From: Treponema sp.
GTDB taxonomy: Bacteria > Spirochaetota > Spirochaetia > Treponematales > Breznakiellaceae
NCBI GenBank assembly: GCA_031258505.1
Contig: JAIRMT010000002.1
Location: 1-6,889 of the forward strand
DNA: 6,889 nucleotides
Reading direction: 5' to 3'
The translations under genes were made by a program, and so were the position numbers. Below are positions 1 through 5,426 of the stretch, in pieces. Each line of letters starts with the position of its first letter. Position 1 is the first letter of the stretch. Below the pieces are notes generated by a model that saw only the letters and a list, made by a program, of their open reading frames with translations, searched no databases and was not told the DNA's origin.

Positions 1-1065
1 GCGGTGTTTGCGTATAAGGCGAAACAGGCGGGAAAGCAGGTTCTGGTGATTGATAAGCGCTCGCATCTTGGCGGGAATATCGCCTGTAAACATATCGCCG
101 ATATAAACGTACACCAATACGGAGCGCATATCTTCCATACCAGCAATCGGGAAGTCTGGGATTTCGTCAATTCCTTTGTTCCGTTTAACCGATATACCAA
201 TTCACCAATGGCAAACTATAAAGGCAAATTGTTCAATTTACCCTTTAATATGAATACATTTTATGCGCTGTGGGGCGTGAGCAGGCCGGAAGAGGCGCAG
301 GCAAAAATTGAGCAAGAGCGAAAAGAGGCGGGAATTACTGAAGCGAGGAATCTTGAGGAGCAGGCCATTTCATTGGTCGGGAAAACAATATACGAAGTGT
401 TGATAAAGGGTTATACGGAAAAACAATGGGGACGGAGCTGCGGCGCGCTGCCGGCGTTTATCATAAAACGGCTTCCCGTGCGGTTTACCTTTGATAATAA
501 TTACTTTGATGATGATTATCAGGGTGTTCCGAAGGGTGGATATAACAAACTGATAGACGGGCTGCTTGCCGGCATTGAAACAAAGACTGGCATGGATTTT
601 CTGGAAGAGCGGGCTTATTGTGAATCAATAGCGGATAAGATTGTGTATACCGGCAGGATAGATGAGTTTTATGCGTATCGCTATGGCGCGCTGGAATACC
701 GTTCGCTGCGCTTTGAGACGCAAACGCTGGATTGCGCAAACTATCAGGGAAACGCGGTGGTGAATTATACTGACCGGGAAACGCCGTACACGCGCATTAT
801 TGAACATAAACACTTTGAGGCGGGTAATCAGCGTCAAACAGTGATTACCAAGGAATATCCGCTTGAATGGAAAGAAGGCGCGGAGCCGTTTTACCCAATA
901 AACGATGAAAACAATATGAGGATATATGCGCGTTACCAGCAACTTGCTGAACATGAAAAGAATGTTCTATTTGGCGGTCGGCTGGGGGAATATCGGTATT
1001 ACGATATGGATGAAGTGATTGAAAAGGCGCTTCTGGCATGGTCGCGGACTACACGTCCTGCTTAA
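1..1065 (+). CDS. glf: UDP-galactopyranose mutase, 5'-truncated by window edge
   Basis: Flavoenzyme that interconverts UDP-galactopyranose and UDP-galactofuranose in the cytoplasm, supplying galactofuranose for surface glycans such as O-antigen or capsule. The reading frame is open from base 1. The visible protein starts AVFAYKAKQAGKQVLVIDKR and continues into SHLGGN, the N-terminal FAD-binding fold just after the missing GxGxxG loop. Family landmarks follow: YGAHIFHT (substrate/flavin region), GYTEKQWG with the conserved active-site Trp, LPVRFTFDN with the conserved Arg, PYTRIIEHKHF with the second Arg, and a C-terminal FGGRLGEYRYYDMDEVI that closes the FAD site. Compared with enterobacterial Glf, about 14-18 N-terminal residues are missing, so the gene itself is probably intact and simply begins outside the window. 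The GTG at base 4 is not the true start. The genes upstream are unseen, so membership of a polysaccharide cluster cannot be judged. No clear terminator follows on this strand. Confidence 0.96.
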   Translation, partial: AVFAYKAKQAGKQVLVIDKRSHLGGNIACKHIADINVHQYGAHIFHTSNREVWDFVNSFVPFNRYTNSPMANYKGKLFNLPFNMNTFYALWGVSRPEEAQAKIEQERKEAGITEARNLEEQAISLVGKTIYEVLIKGYTEKQWGRSCGALPAFIIKRLPVRFTFDNNYFDDDYQGVPKGGYNKLIDGLLAGIETKTGMDFLEERAYCESIADKIVYTGRIDEFYAYRYGALEYRSLRFETQTLDCANYQGNAVVNYTDRETPYTRIIEHKHFEAGNQRQTVITKEYPLEWKEGAEPFYPINDENNMRIYARYQQLAEHEKNVLFGGRLGEYRYYDMDEVIEKALLAWSRTTRPA

Positions 1066-1276
1066 CAGCTCAATGGCTGGGAAACTATACGCTAACATTT
1101 TTGTTCCTTCCCGCCGTAATTGGTACTGGGTGTATGGACATCCGTGCTGCCGGCTGATGTGTTGGTCTGCGCTGGGCGTTACGGTCGAGTATCTGGTAAC
1201 TGTGGTTCAATACGCGGGCTGTCGGGCGATTTCTCCAACCACCTGCGCTTCCGGTGGAGGCAGGTCTTGTCCTGGT

Positions 1277-1306
1277 AAAAAAAACGCTGTTCCATAAGGA
1301 ACAGCG
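1277..1306 (-). terminator. Intrinsic terminator downstream of rubrerythrin
   Basis: A perfect 9-bp stem, CGCTGTTCC (1285-1293) against GGAACAGCG (1298-1306), closes a four-base ATAA loop. On the minus strand it is followed directly by eight T residues (1284 to 1277). It lies 21 bases past the rubrerythrin stop codon, so it is the likely end of the hisK-perR-rbr transcription unit. On the plus strand no T tract follows the stem, so it probably does not terminate glf transcription. Confidence 0.93.
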
Positions 1307-1327
1307 GTAACGAATTGTGGCTCGTGT

Positions 1328-1867
1328 TTATGCGAAGTAGCGCTTCAGCAGGCCACTGAAGCCGCAGCCATGGCGGGCCTCATCGCGCGCCATCTCGTGA
1401 ACTGTGTCATGGATAGCGTCGTAGCCGCGCTCTTTGGCAAGCTTGGCGAGCTTGAATTTGCCTTCGCAGGCGCCCTGCTCGGCGGCACTGCGGAGTTCGA
1501 GGTTGCGCTTGGTGCTGTCGGTGATGACTTCACCAAGAAGCTCGGCGAACTTTGCAGCGTGTTCAGCTTCCTCAAAGGCGTATCGCTTGAACGCCTCGGC
1601 AATCTCAGGATAACCTTCCCGCTCCGCGACGCGGCTCATGGCAAGGTACATACCAACTTCACTGCACTCGCCGTTAAAGTTCGCCCTCAGATCCTCAAGA
1701 ATATCTTCCTCAACACCCTTTGCAACACCGACCACATGCTCCGCAGCATAGGAAGTTCCCGCACCCTGCGCCTTAAACTTAGACGCAGGGGCCTTACACT
1801 GGGGACACGCCGCTGGCGGCTGATCACCCTCATGTACATAACCACAGACTAGACAAACAAACTTCAT
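1328..1867 (-). CDS. rbr: Rubrerythrin with N-terminal rubredoxin domain (reverse-rubrerythrin type)
   Basis: Cytoplasmic non-haem iron protein of 179 residues that in anaerobes reduces hydrogen peroxide (and, in the clostridial reverse type, also oxygen) with electrons from NAD(P)H-linked reductases. The domain order is reversed relative to classical rubrerythrin. A rubredoxin-like iron-ligand set comes first (C5-x2-C8-GY and C21-P-x-C24), then a four-helix ferritin-like diiron domain (about residues 45-179). Likely diiron ligands are E67 or E70 in NGECSEVGMY, E100 and H103 in FEEAEHA, E130 or E135 in the third helix, and E163 and H166 in RDEARHG. The exact glutamates are inferred. An AGGAG ribosome binding site lies 7 bases before the ATG. 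The gene follows the PerR-like regulator by 99 bases and is followed by a strong terminator. This fits the known pairing of PerR with peroxide-scavenging rubrerythrins and suggests peroxide-inducible expression. Length matches clostridial reverse rubrerythrins of about 180 residues. Confidence 0.95.
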   Translation of the reverse strand: MKFVCLVCGYVHEGDQPPAACPQCKAPASKFKAQGAGTSYAAEHVVGVAKGVEEDILEDLRANFNGECSEVGMYLAMSRVAEREGYPEIAEAFKRYAFEEAEHAAKFAELLGEVITDSTKRNLELRSAAEQGACEGKFKLAKLAKERGYDAIHDTVHEMARDEARHGCGFSGLLKRYFA

Positions 1868-1889
1868 TTTTTTCTCCTGTATTTTAAAT

Positions 1890-1897
1890 ATTCCTAA
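1890..1897 (-). promoter_or_regulatory. Possible operator half-site upstream of rubrerythrin
   Basis: On the minus strand this reads TTAGGAAT, identical to one arm of the inverted repeat in front of the PerR-like gene. The opposite arm is poorly kept: the following bases TTTAAAATA match only a few operator positions. It lies 22 bases before the rubrerythrin ATG, just upstream of the AGGAG. It could be a degenerate binding site or chance, since an 8-base match in AT-rich DNA is weak evidence. Confidence 0.3.
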
Positions 1898-1921
1898 CGG
1901 CCTACGCCGGTAGTTTCCGTT
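1896..1921 (-). other. Hairpin in rubrerythrin leader (second of two)
   Basis: On the minus strand AACGG (1921-1917) pairs with CCGTT (1900-1896), and an inner CTAC pairs with GTAG around a CGGC loop. Three unpaired As interrupt one side and one G the other. No T tract follows, so it is not a standard terminator. It sits directly upstream of the half-operator and ribosome binding site of rubrerythrin, where it could be an mRNA processing or stabilising structure. Confidence 0.45.
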
Positions 1922-1924
1922 TGG

Positions 1925-1952
1925 GTTATCGGAGCTTCGTAACTCCGATAAC
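1925..1952 (-). other. Perfect 10-bp inverted repeat between regulator and rubrerythrin
   Basis: GTTATCGGAG (1925-1934) and CTCCGATAAC (1943-1952) form a perfect 10-bp stem with an 8-base loop, extendable by two G-T pairs. It begins 14 bases after the stop codon of the PerR-like gene. No run of T follows on either strand, so a simple intrinsic terminator is unlikely. It may be a partial attenuator, an RNase-protecting 3' hairpin of the regulator mRNA, or a protein-binding site. Confidence 0.6.
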
Positions 1953-1966
1953 TTAGATTCCGATGC

Positions 1967-2425
1967 TTACCCAACATTTTCCTGCTTGATTTTCGGCTGC
2001 TCTGCACGCTCCGTACTTTCAGCGTTTTTCATGCTGCAGTCCTCACAGATACCGTAGAAGATTACCCTTCGGTAATCAATACTGAAGCCATGGGGAATTA
2101 AGCGCAGTTCCTGCTGTTGTTCGGCGATGACTCTGAGAAGTTCCATGTTGGGATTCGGGATATCAATGACCCGCCCACAGTGAGTACATATCAAGTGAGG
2201 ACGCGGATCAATAAAGCCATCAAAATGTTCCTCTCCATTCACCACGCCAACAGAGATGATGGTTCCTTCTTTCAGGAACAGACTGATGTTGCGGTACACA
2301 GTGGCAAGGGAAAGTCCAGGAATCCGATCTTTGAGTTGCTCGTAAATCCAACGAGCGCTCGGATGCGACGAGGTTGATTGGATAAGCTCCAAAATAGCGT
2401 CACGTTTCTTACTATGTTTCTTCAT
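1967..2425 (-). CDS. perR: Fur-family transcriptional regulator, PerR-like
   Basis: DNA-binding metalloregulator of 152 residues, probably the peroxide sensor controlling rubrerythrin. Residues 1-60 form the winged-helix domain with the family signature GLSLATVYRNISLFLKEG (recognition helix). The C-terminal dimerisation domain has a structural zinc site, C80-x2-C83 and C127-x2-C130. A gap-free comparison with Bacillus subtilis PerR from H37 to C99 places its regulatory-metal ligands at H21, D69, R75, H77 and D88. D88 (Asp, where Fur has Glu) supports PerR over Fur. R75 replaces the expected His, which is unusual and may weaken or alter metal binding and peroxide sensing. The last 20 residues form a charged tail with no assigned role. 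The ATG lies 2 bases after the hisK stop, with AAAGG 7 bases upstream as a modest ribosome binding site. A promoter and a 27-bp inverted repeat immediately upstream suggest autoregulation. The exact inducer cannot be told from sequence. Confidence 0.93.
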   Translation of the reverse strand: MKKHSKKRDAILELIQSTSSHPSARWIYEQLKDRIPGLSLATVYRNISLFLKEGTIISVGVVNGEEHFDGFIDPRPHLICTHCGRVIDIPNPNMELLRVIAEQQQELRLIPHGFSIDYRRVIFYGICEDCSMKNAESTERAEQPKIKQENVG

Positions 2426-2427
2426 AA

Positions 2428-3330
2428 CTAAACCTTTTTTTTATATTGGGAATCATTCCTAATATAAGTAATATACTTACAAATATTAAAACCGACAAGA
2501 GAAAAATGAGCGATTTTATAACCAATCTCACGAAGTGTCTCTTGCGCCGCCGCATAATGGCCATCCAGATGGCAAGCGCGGTGTGCGTCGGCAGTGATGA
2601 TGAGCGGTACATCCCGCTCCCGTAATAAGCGCAGCAGCGGCAAGGAAGGGTAGGTATCCCGTGTTTTCCCTCGGTTAAGGCCACCAGTGTTGACCTCGAC
2701 TATAAACGGTGAAGACCCATACATCTGCGCGATACAGTCCGCGATCCGCACAAGATGGGCGCGGTAGGTCTCGGACTCAAGCGAAAACCAGTGATTATCT
2801 TGATTGTTTTTTTTGATAAGGTCGATATGCCCCAGAATATCAAACCCTCCGGCGCGAATGAGCGCTTCTTCCGCGTGCCAGTAGGCGTCCACCATTGCTT
2901 CGACATCTCCAGAAAACCCTTCTTCAATCCCTTTGGCGAATTTTTCAGGGGAGCCATCAACCTCGAAAGGTTCTCCGCATGGTGGAATAAGGTAATGAAC
3001 TGAGCCGATACAATAATCCAGTCCCAGTTCCCGATAATCTCTGTCGGCTGGCCCCATAAGCCCTGCGACAAAGTCGATTTCAAGCCCGGCAAATACGCGG
3101 AGCCTCCCTTCCCAGCGTTGTCGCGCCTCCCGTACCGCGTCAAGGTATTCGGAGAGCCGCTCGTCCGGCAGATGCCAGTCTGATGTCCAGCCAGTCTTTT
3201 TCCTGATAGGCGCATGGGCGCTGAAACCCAGGCTATCAAGCCCTTTCTCATACGCAACTCGGCAAAAGGTTTCGATATCGTCCTCTCCATCACAAAACGT
3301 GGTATGGGTATGTAAACAAGAATAACGCAT
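2428..3330 (-). CDS. hisK: Histidinol-phosphatase, PHP family (HisJ/HisK type)
   Basis: Metal-dependent phosphatase of 300 residues, expected to hydrolyse L-histidinol phosphate to histidinol, the penultimate part of histidine synthesis. PHP motifs appear in order: H7-T-H9 with D14, SAH39, GLE84-I-D, SVH112, GH168-I-D170 and AD248-A-H250. Together these are the usual ligands of the trinuclear metal centre. The start is chosen because the HTH motif must lie within the first ten residues. There is no Shine-Dalgarno sequence; a TATAAT lies 5 bases before the ATG. The protein is longer than most relatives of about 265-280 residues: the last roughly 28 residues (after REIGYK, 267-272) are AT-rich codons that also carry the promoter and operator of the downstream regulator, and do not look like the usual family C-terminus. 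A late frameshift or stop loss is possible. Other PHP phosphoesterase roles cannot be excluded. It is the first gene of the minus-strand unit and divergent from argB. Confidence 0.9.
   Translation of the reverse strand: MRYSCLHTHTTFCDGEDDIETFCRVAYEKGLDSLGFSAHAPIRKKTGWTSDWHLPDERLSEYLDAVREARQRWEGRLRVFAGLEIDFVAGLMGPADRDYRELGLDYCIGSVHYLIPPCGEPFEVDGSPEKFAKGIEEGFSGDVEAMVDAYWHAEEALIRAGGFDILGHIDLIKKNNQDNHWFSLESETYRAHLVRIADCIAQMYGSSPFIVEVNTGGLNRGKTRDTYPSLPLLRLLRERDVPLIITADAHRACHLDGHYAAAQETLREIGYKIAHFSLVGFNICKYITYIRNDSQYKKKV
2441..2467 (-). promoter_or_regulatory. 27-bp inverted repeat, probable operator of the PerR-like gene
   Basis: The left arm TTATATTGGGAAT (2441-2453) and right arm ATTCCTAATATAA (2455-2467) pair at 12 of 13 positions around a central C2454; the only mismatch is G2448 against T2460. 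The core AAT-N-ATT matches the centre of the Bacillus PerR box (TTATAATNATTATAA), but the flanking bases are GG/CC instead of AT. It lies 16 bases before the regulator ATG, immediately downstream of a predicted -10 box, and inside the hisK coding end. Position and symmetry suggest autorepression by the PerR-like protein. Binding is inferred. Confidence 0.75.
2465..2479 (-). promoter_or_regulatory. Perfect 6-bp-arm palindrome overlapping the regulator -10 box
   Basis: TAAGTA (2465-2470), ATA spacer, TACTTA (2474-2479). The palindrome covers the predicted -10 hexamer and overlaps the 27-bp operator by three bases. It may be a second protein site or a by-product of AT-rich promoter DNA. Confidence 0.4.
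2470..2498 (-). promoter_or_regulatory. Predicted sigma70-type promoter of the PerR-like gene
   Basis: On the minus strand, TTGTCG (2498-2493; 4 of 6 matches to TTGACA) is followed after 17 bases by TATATT (2475-2470; 5 of 6 matches to TATAAT). Transcription would begin around 2463, inside the 27-bp inverted repeat, which would allow steric repression. The promoter lies within the hisK coding region, so the regulator and rubrerythrin could be transcribed independently of hisK. Confidence 0.55.
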
Positions 3331-3335
3331 AAGGT

Positions 3336-3341
3336 ATTATA
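3336..3341 (-). promoter_or_regulatory. -10 box of hisK, possible leaderless start
   Basis: A perfect TATAAT on the minus strand ends 5 bases before the hisK ATG (3330). No purine-rich ribosome binding site is present. Transcription would start at or within a base or two of the start codon, giving a leaderless mRNA. No good -35 is visible at 16-19 bases upstream. Confidence 0.45.
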
Positions 3342-3363
3342 GCCTATTTCCAATAAAACGTGC

Positions 3364-3369
3364 TATAAC
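3364..3369 (+). promoter_or_regulatory. -10 box of argB, possible leaderless start
   Basis: TATAAC (5 of 6 to consensus) ends 6 bases before the ATG at 3376. No Shine-Dalgarno sequence precedes either candidate ATG (3376 or 3379). No recognisable -35 lies at normal spacing. It mirrors the hisK arrangement on the other strand within a 45-base divergent gap. Confidence 0.4.
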
Positions 3370-3375
3370 TTGTGC

Positions 3376-4158
3376 ATGATGCAAACAACAGTTATCAAGT
3401 ATGGCGGAAGCGCCATGATCAACGAGTACCTCAAAACTGCGGTTATTGAGGATCTAATCCATATAGCAGAAGAGGAACGGGTTATACTGGTTCACGGCGG
3501 CGGCCCGGAGATCGATGCTATGCTTAGAAGAGTTAATAAAACAAGCCGCTTTGTAAACGGCTTGCGCTATACGGATGAGGAAACCATGGAGATCGTACAG
3601 ATGGTTTTGTGCGGTAAGCTCAACAAGGAGATTGCCGCCCTTATTCAGGCGCAGGGAGGCAAAGCCGTGGGTCTCTGCGGTATTGACGGCGGCCTACTCA
3701 AGGCGCGGCGTATCACGAGTGTAGACCTCGGTCTTGTCGGAGAAATCGAGAGCGTCGACCTTGATGTGCTGAACCAGGTCCTCGATAGCGGCTTCATTCC
3801 TGTAGTGTCCTCAGTTGCGCTGGACTTGGACGAGGATGCAGGGCGCAGCCTCAATGTAAACGCCGATACCGCGGCGGCGGAGCTTGCTATTGCGACGAAA
3901 GCCGCCCGGCTTATCCTTATGACCGATGTGCCCGGGCTTTTGCGCGACATCAGAGACCCGTCCTCGTTTATAAGCGAACTGTCGCGGGCTGAACTGGAGC
4001 AACTCAGGCAAGACGGCGTGGTAAGCAAGGGCATGATTCCCAAGGCTGACTGCTGTATCAAAGCGCTGGCAGGCGGTGTAAAGGAAACGCGCATCATTGA
4101 TGGCCGTCGTCCCCACGCATTGCTCTCGGTGCAGAATCTTGGAACCGCGATTGTGTGA
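3376..4158 (+). CDS. argB: Acetylglutamate kinase
   Basis: Phosphorylates N-acetyl-L-glutamate with ATP in the second step of arginine/ornithine synthesis; cytoplasmic, amino-acid-kinase fold. The N-terminus carries IKYGGSAM with K8, equivalent to catalytic K8 of E. coli ArgB. It is followed by VHGGGPEI (nucleotide loop), FVNGLRYTDEETMEIV (acetylglutamate binding), LNVNADTAAAELA with N160 and D164 in the positions of E. coli N158 and D162, LMTDVPGLL, and KGMIPK with K223 as the likely second catalytic lysine. At 261 residues it is the short form without the N-terminal helix that arginine-inhibited hexameric enzymes carry, so arginine feedback may be absent; this is inference. The ATG at 3376 was chosen over the TTG at 3370 because it directly follows a -10-like box; ATG 3379 is also possible. 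argD follows after 54 bases on the same strand, forming an operon. Confidence 0.96.
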   Translation: MMQTTVIKYGGSAMINEYLKTAVIEDLIHIAEEERVILVHGGGPEIDAMLRRVNKTSRFVNGLRYTDEETMEIVQMVLCGKLNKEIAALIQAQGGKAVGLCGIDGGLLKARRITSVDLGLVGEIESVDLDVLNQVLDSGFIPVVSSVALDLDEDAGRSLNVNADTAAAELAIATKAARLILMTDVPGLLRDIRDPSSFISELSRAELEQLRQDGVVSKGMIPKADCCIKALAGGVKETRIIDGRRPHALLSVQNLGTAIV

Positions 4159-4212
4159 AATCGCAAGGCGGCGAAATTTCCCGTCATCAAATCATAATTT
4201 AAGGAAGAAAAA

Positions 4213-5370
4213 ATGGCTGATGTGTTTATGAATACCTATCATCGCTTGCCGGTAACGTTTACGAAGGGTGATGGGTCGTATCTTTTTGACGTGAATGGCA
4301 AGCGGTATCTGGACTTCACGGCTGGTATCGCGGTGAACTGTCTGGGACACGCCTACCCGCCGCTGGTGAAGGCTATAGCGGAACAGGCGGCAAAGCTCAA
4401 CCACGTCTGCAATTATTACCAGAGCGACGTGTCCGCAGCGTTTGCTGAAAAGCTGGTGGCAGCGTGCGCTGGCATGAAGCGGGTTTTCCTTGCCAACTCC
4501 GGCGCGGAAGCCAATGAGGGCGCCTGCAAGATTGCGCGCAAGTATTCGCTGATGAAACATGGCCCCGGACGGCACACGATTGTCAGCCTTCGGGGAAGCT
4601 TTCACGGGCGCACCATCACCACGCTGTCGGCGACGGGTCAGGATGTGTTCCATAAGGATTTTGGTCCCTTTACCGAAGGCTTTGTGTATGTGCAGTCCCG
4701 CGATCTTGCCGCATTGGATCAGGCTCTGAACAAGGATACGGTCGCTGGCATCATCATCGAGGCTATTCAGGGTGAGAGCGGCATCCGGCCCCAGGACAGC
4801 GCGTATATCGCGGCAGTGGCAAAACTCTGCGCCGAGCGGGACATACTGCTCATCTTTGACGAAATCCAATGCGGCATAGGTCGTACTGGAACGTTTCTGG
4901 CCTGTGAAGCCTACGGCGTTCAGCCCGACATTGTTACGCTGGCAAAGGGCTTGTGCGGTGGCGTACCTGCAGGCGCGGTGCTTGCTGGCGAAAAGACGGC
5001 GGACACGTTCAGCACTGGCGATCACGGCAGTACCTTTGGCGGCAACCCGCTTGCTGCTGCCGCAGGTCTGGTTGTGCTTGAAACTGTAACGAATCCCCTG
5101 TTCCTCAAAGAGATAACGCGCAAGGGAGACTTGATACAAAGTACGATTCGCGGCTGGAAGCACCCCAAGATCATGGAAATACGGGGATGCGGCCTGATGA
5201 TAGGCGCGGACATCACGGTCGAGGCATGGCCGATACTGGAATCCTGTCTTGCTCAGGGCTTGTTAGTGCTTTCAGCTGGCAAGAACACCCTGCGCTTCCT
5301 GCCGCCGTATACGATAAACGATGCAGAAATCGCTGAAGGGCTTGCTATACTCAAGGCGGTTCTGGCTTGA
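4213..5370 (+). CDS. argD: Acetylornithine aminotransferase
   Basis: PLP-dependent class III aminotransferase of 385 residues that converts N-acetylglutamate semialdehyde to N-acetylornithine with glutamate as amino donor, the fourth step of ornithine synthesis. Visible motifs: FLANSGAEANEGACKIARKY (PLP phosphate loop), GSFHGRT, IIEAIQGESGI, LIFDEIQCGIGRTG with D216 contacting the pyridine nitrogen, VTLAKGLCGG with K245 as the Schiff-base lysine, and HGSTFGGNPLA with T274 contacting the PLP phosphate. The length is typical. AAGGAAG, placed a few bases before the ATG, is a strong ribosome binding site, as expected for a downstream operon gene. Related ornithine or succinyl-ornithine aminotransferases share these motifs, but the position behind argB makes ArgD the best call. 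No feature is missing or broken. The gene converges on asnS. Confidence 0.96.
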   Translation: MADVFMNTYHRLPVTFTKGDGSYLFDVNGKRYLDFTAGIAVNCLGHAYPPLVKAIAEQAAKLNHVCNYYQSDVSAAFAEKLVAACAGMKRVFLANSGAEANEGACKIARKYSLMKHGPGRHTIVSLRGSFHGRTITTLSATGQDVFHKDFGPFTEGFVYVQSRDLAALDQALNKDTVAGIIIEAIQGESGIRPQDSAYIAAVAKLCAERDILLIFDEIQCGIGRTGTFLACEAYGVQPDIVTLAKGLCGGVPAGAVLAGEKTADTFSTGDHGSTFGGNPLAAAAGLVVLETVTNPLFLKEITRKGDLIQSTIRGWKHPKIMEIRGCGLMIGADITVEAWPILESCLAQGLLVLSAGKNTLRFLPPYTINDAEIAEGLAILKAVLA

Positions 5371-5385
5371 GTTGATTTGATGGAA

Positions 5386-5417
5386 GCATGGGTAGTCTGA
5401 ACCAGAGTTGCCCATGC
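5386..5417. terminator. Hairpin between convergent argD and asnS, possible bidirectional terminator
   Basis: GCATGGG (5386-5392) pairs with CCCATGC (5411-5417). The stem can extend inward by weaker T-G, A-T, G-T and T-G pairs, with a small inner CTG/CAG stem. It lies 15 bases after the argD stop and 9 bases past the end of asnS, the expected place for a shared terminator. No T run follows on either strand, so it is not a standard intrinsic terminator. Confidence 0.5.
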
Positions 5418-5426
5418 AACCTATAG

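Noticed and set aside
1241..1265. ACCTGC/GCAGGT inverted repeat after glf as a possible glf terminator
   Set aside because: Only a 6-bp stem with a 13-base loop and no T tract on the plus strand; likely chance.
1019..1297. 92-residue open frame on + overlapping the end of glf and the following gap
   Set aside because: It overlaps glf by 47 bases in another frame, has no ribosome binding site, shows a low-complexity Cys/Trp-rich translation unlike any family I know, and runs into the rubrerythrin terminator. The rest of 1066-1276 shows no recognisable gene on either strand.
2435..2467. 27-bp repeat plus adjacent T run read as a terminator for a plus-strand transcript
   Set aside because: The T run precedes the stem on the plus strand and appears as As after it on the minus strand, so the polarity is wrong for an intrinsic terminator in either direction.
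2412..2684. 90-residue minus-strand frame with a hydrophobic stretch near its end, overlapping hisK and the regulator start
   Set aside because: The hydrophobic segment (ILLILGMI) arises from out-of-frame AT-rich hisK tail and operator DNA; no ribosome binding site and it overlaps two well-supported genes.
4192..5163. 323-residue open frame on the minus strand opposite argD
   Set aside because: It is the antisense shadow of a clear, full-length argD with intact catalytic motifs; its translation resembles no known family and it lacks a start signal.
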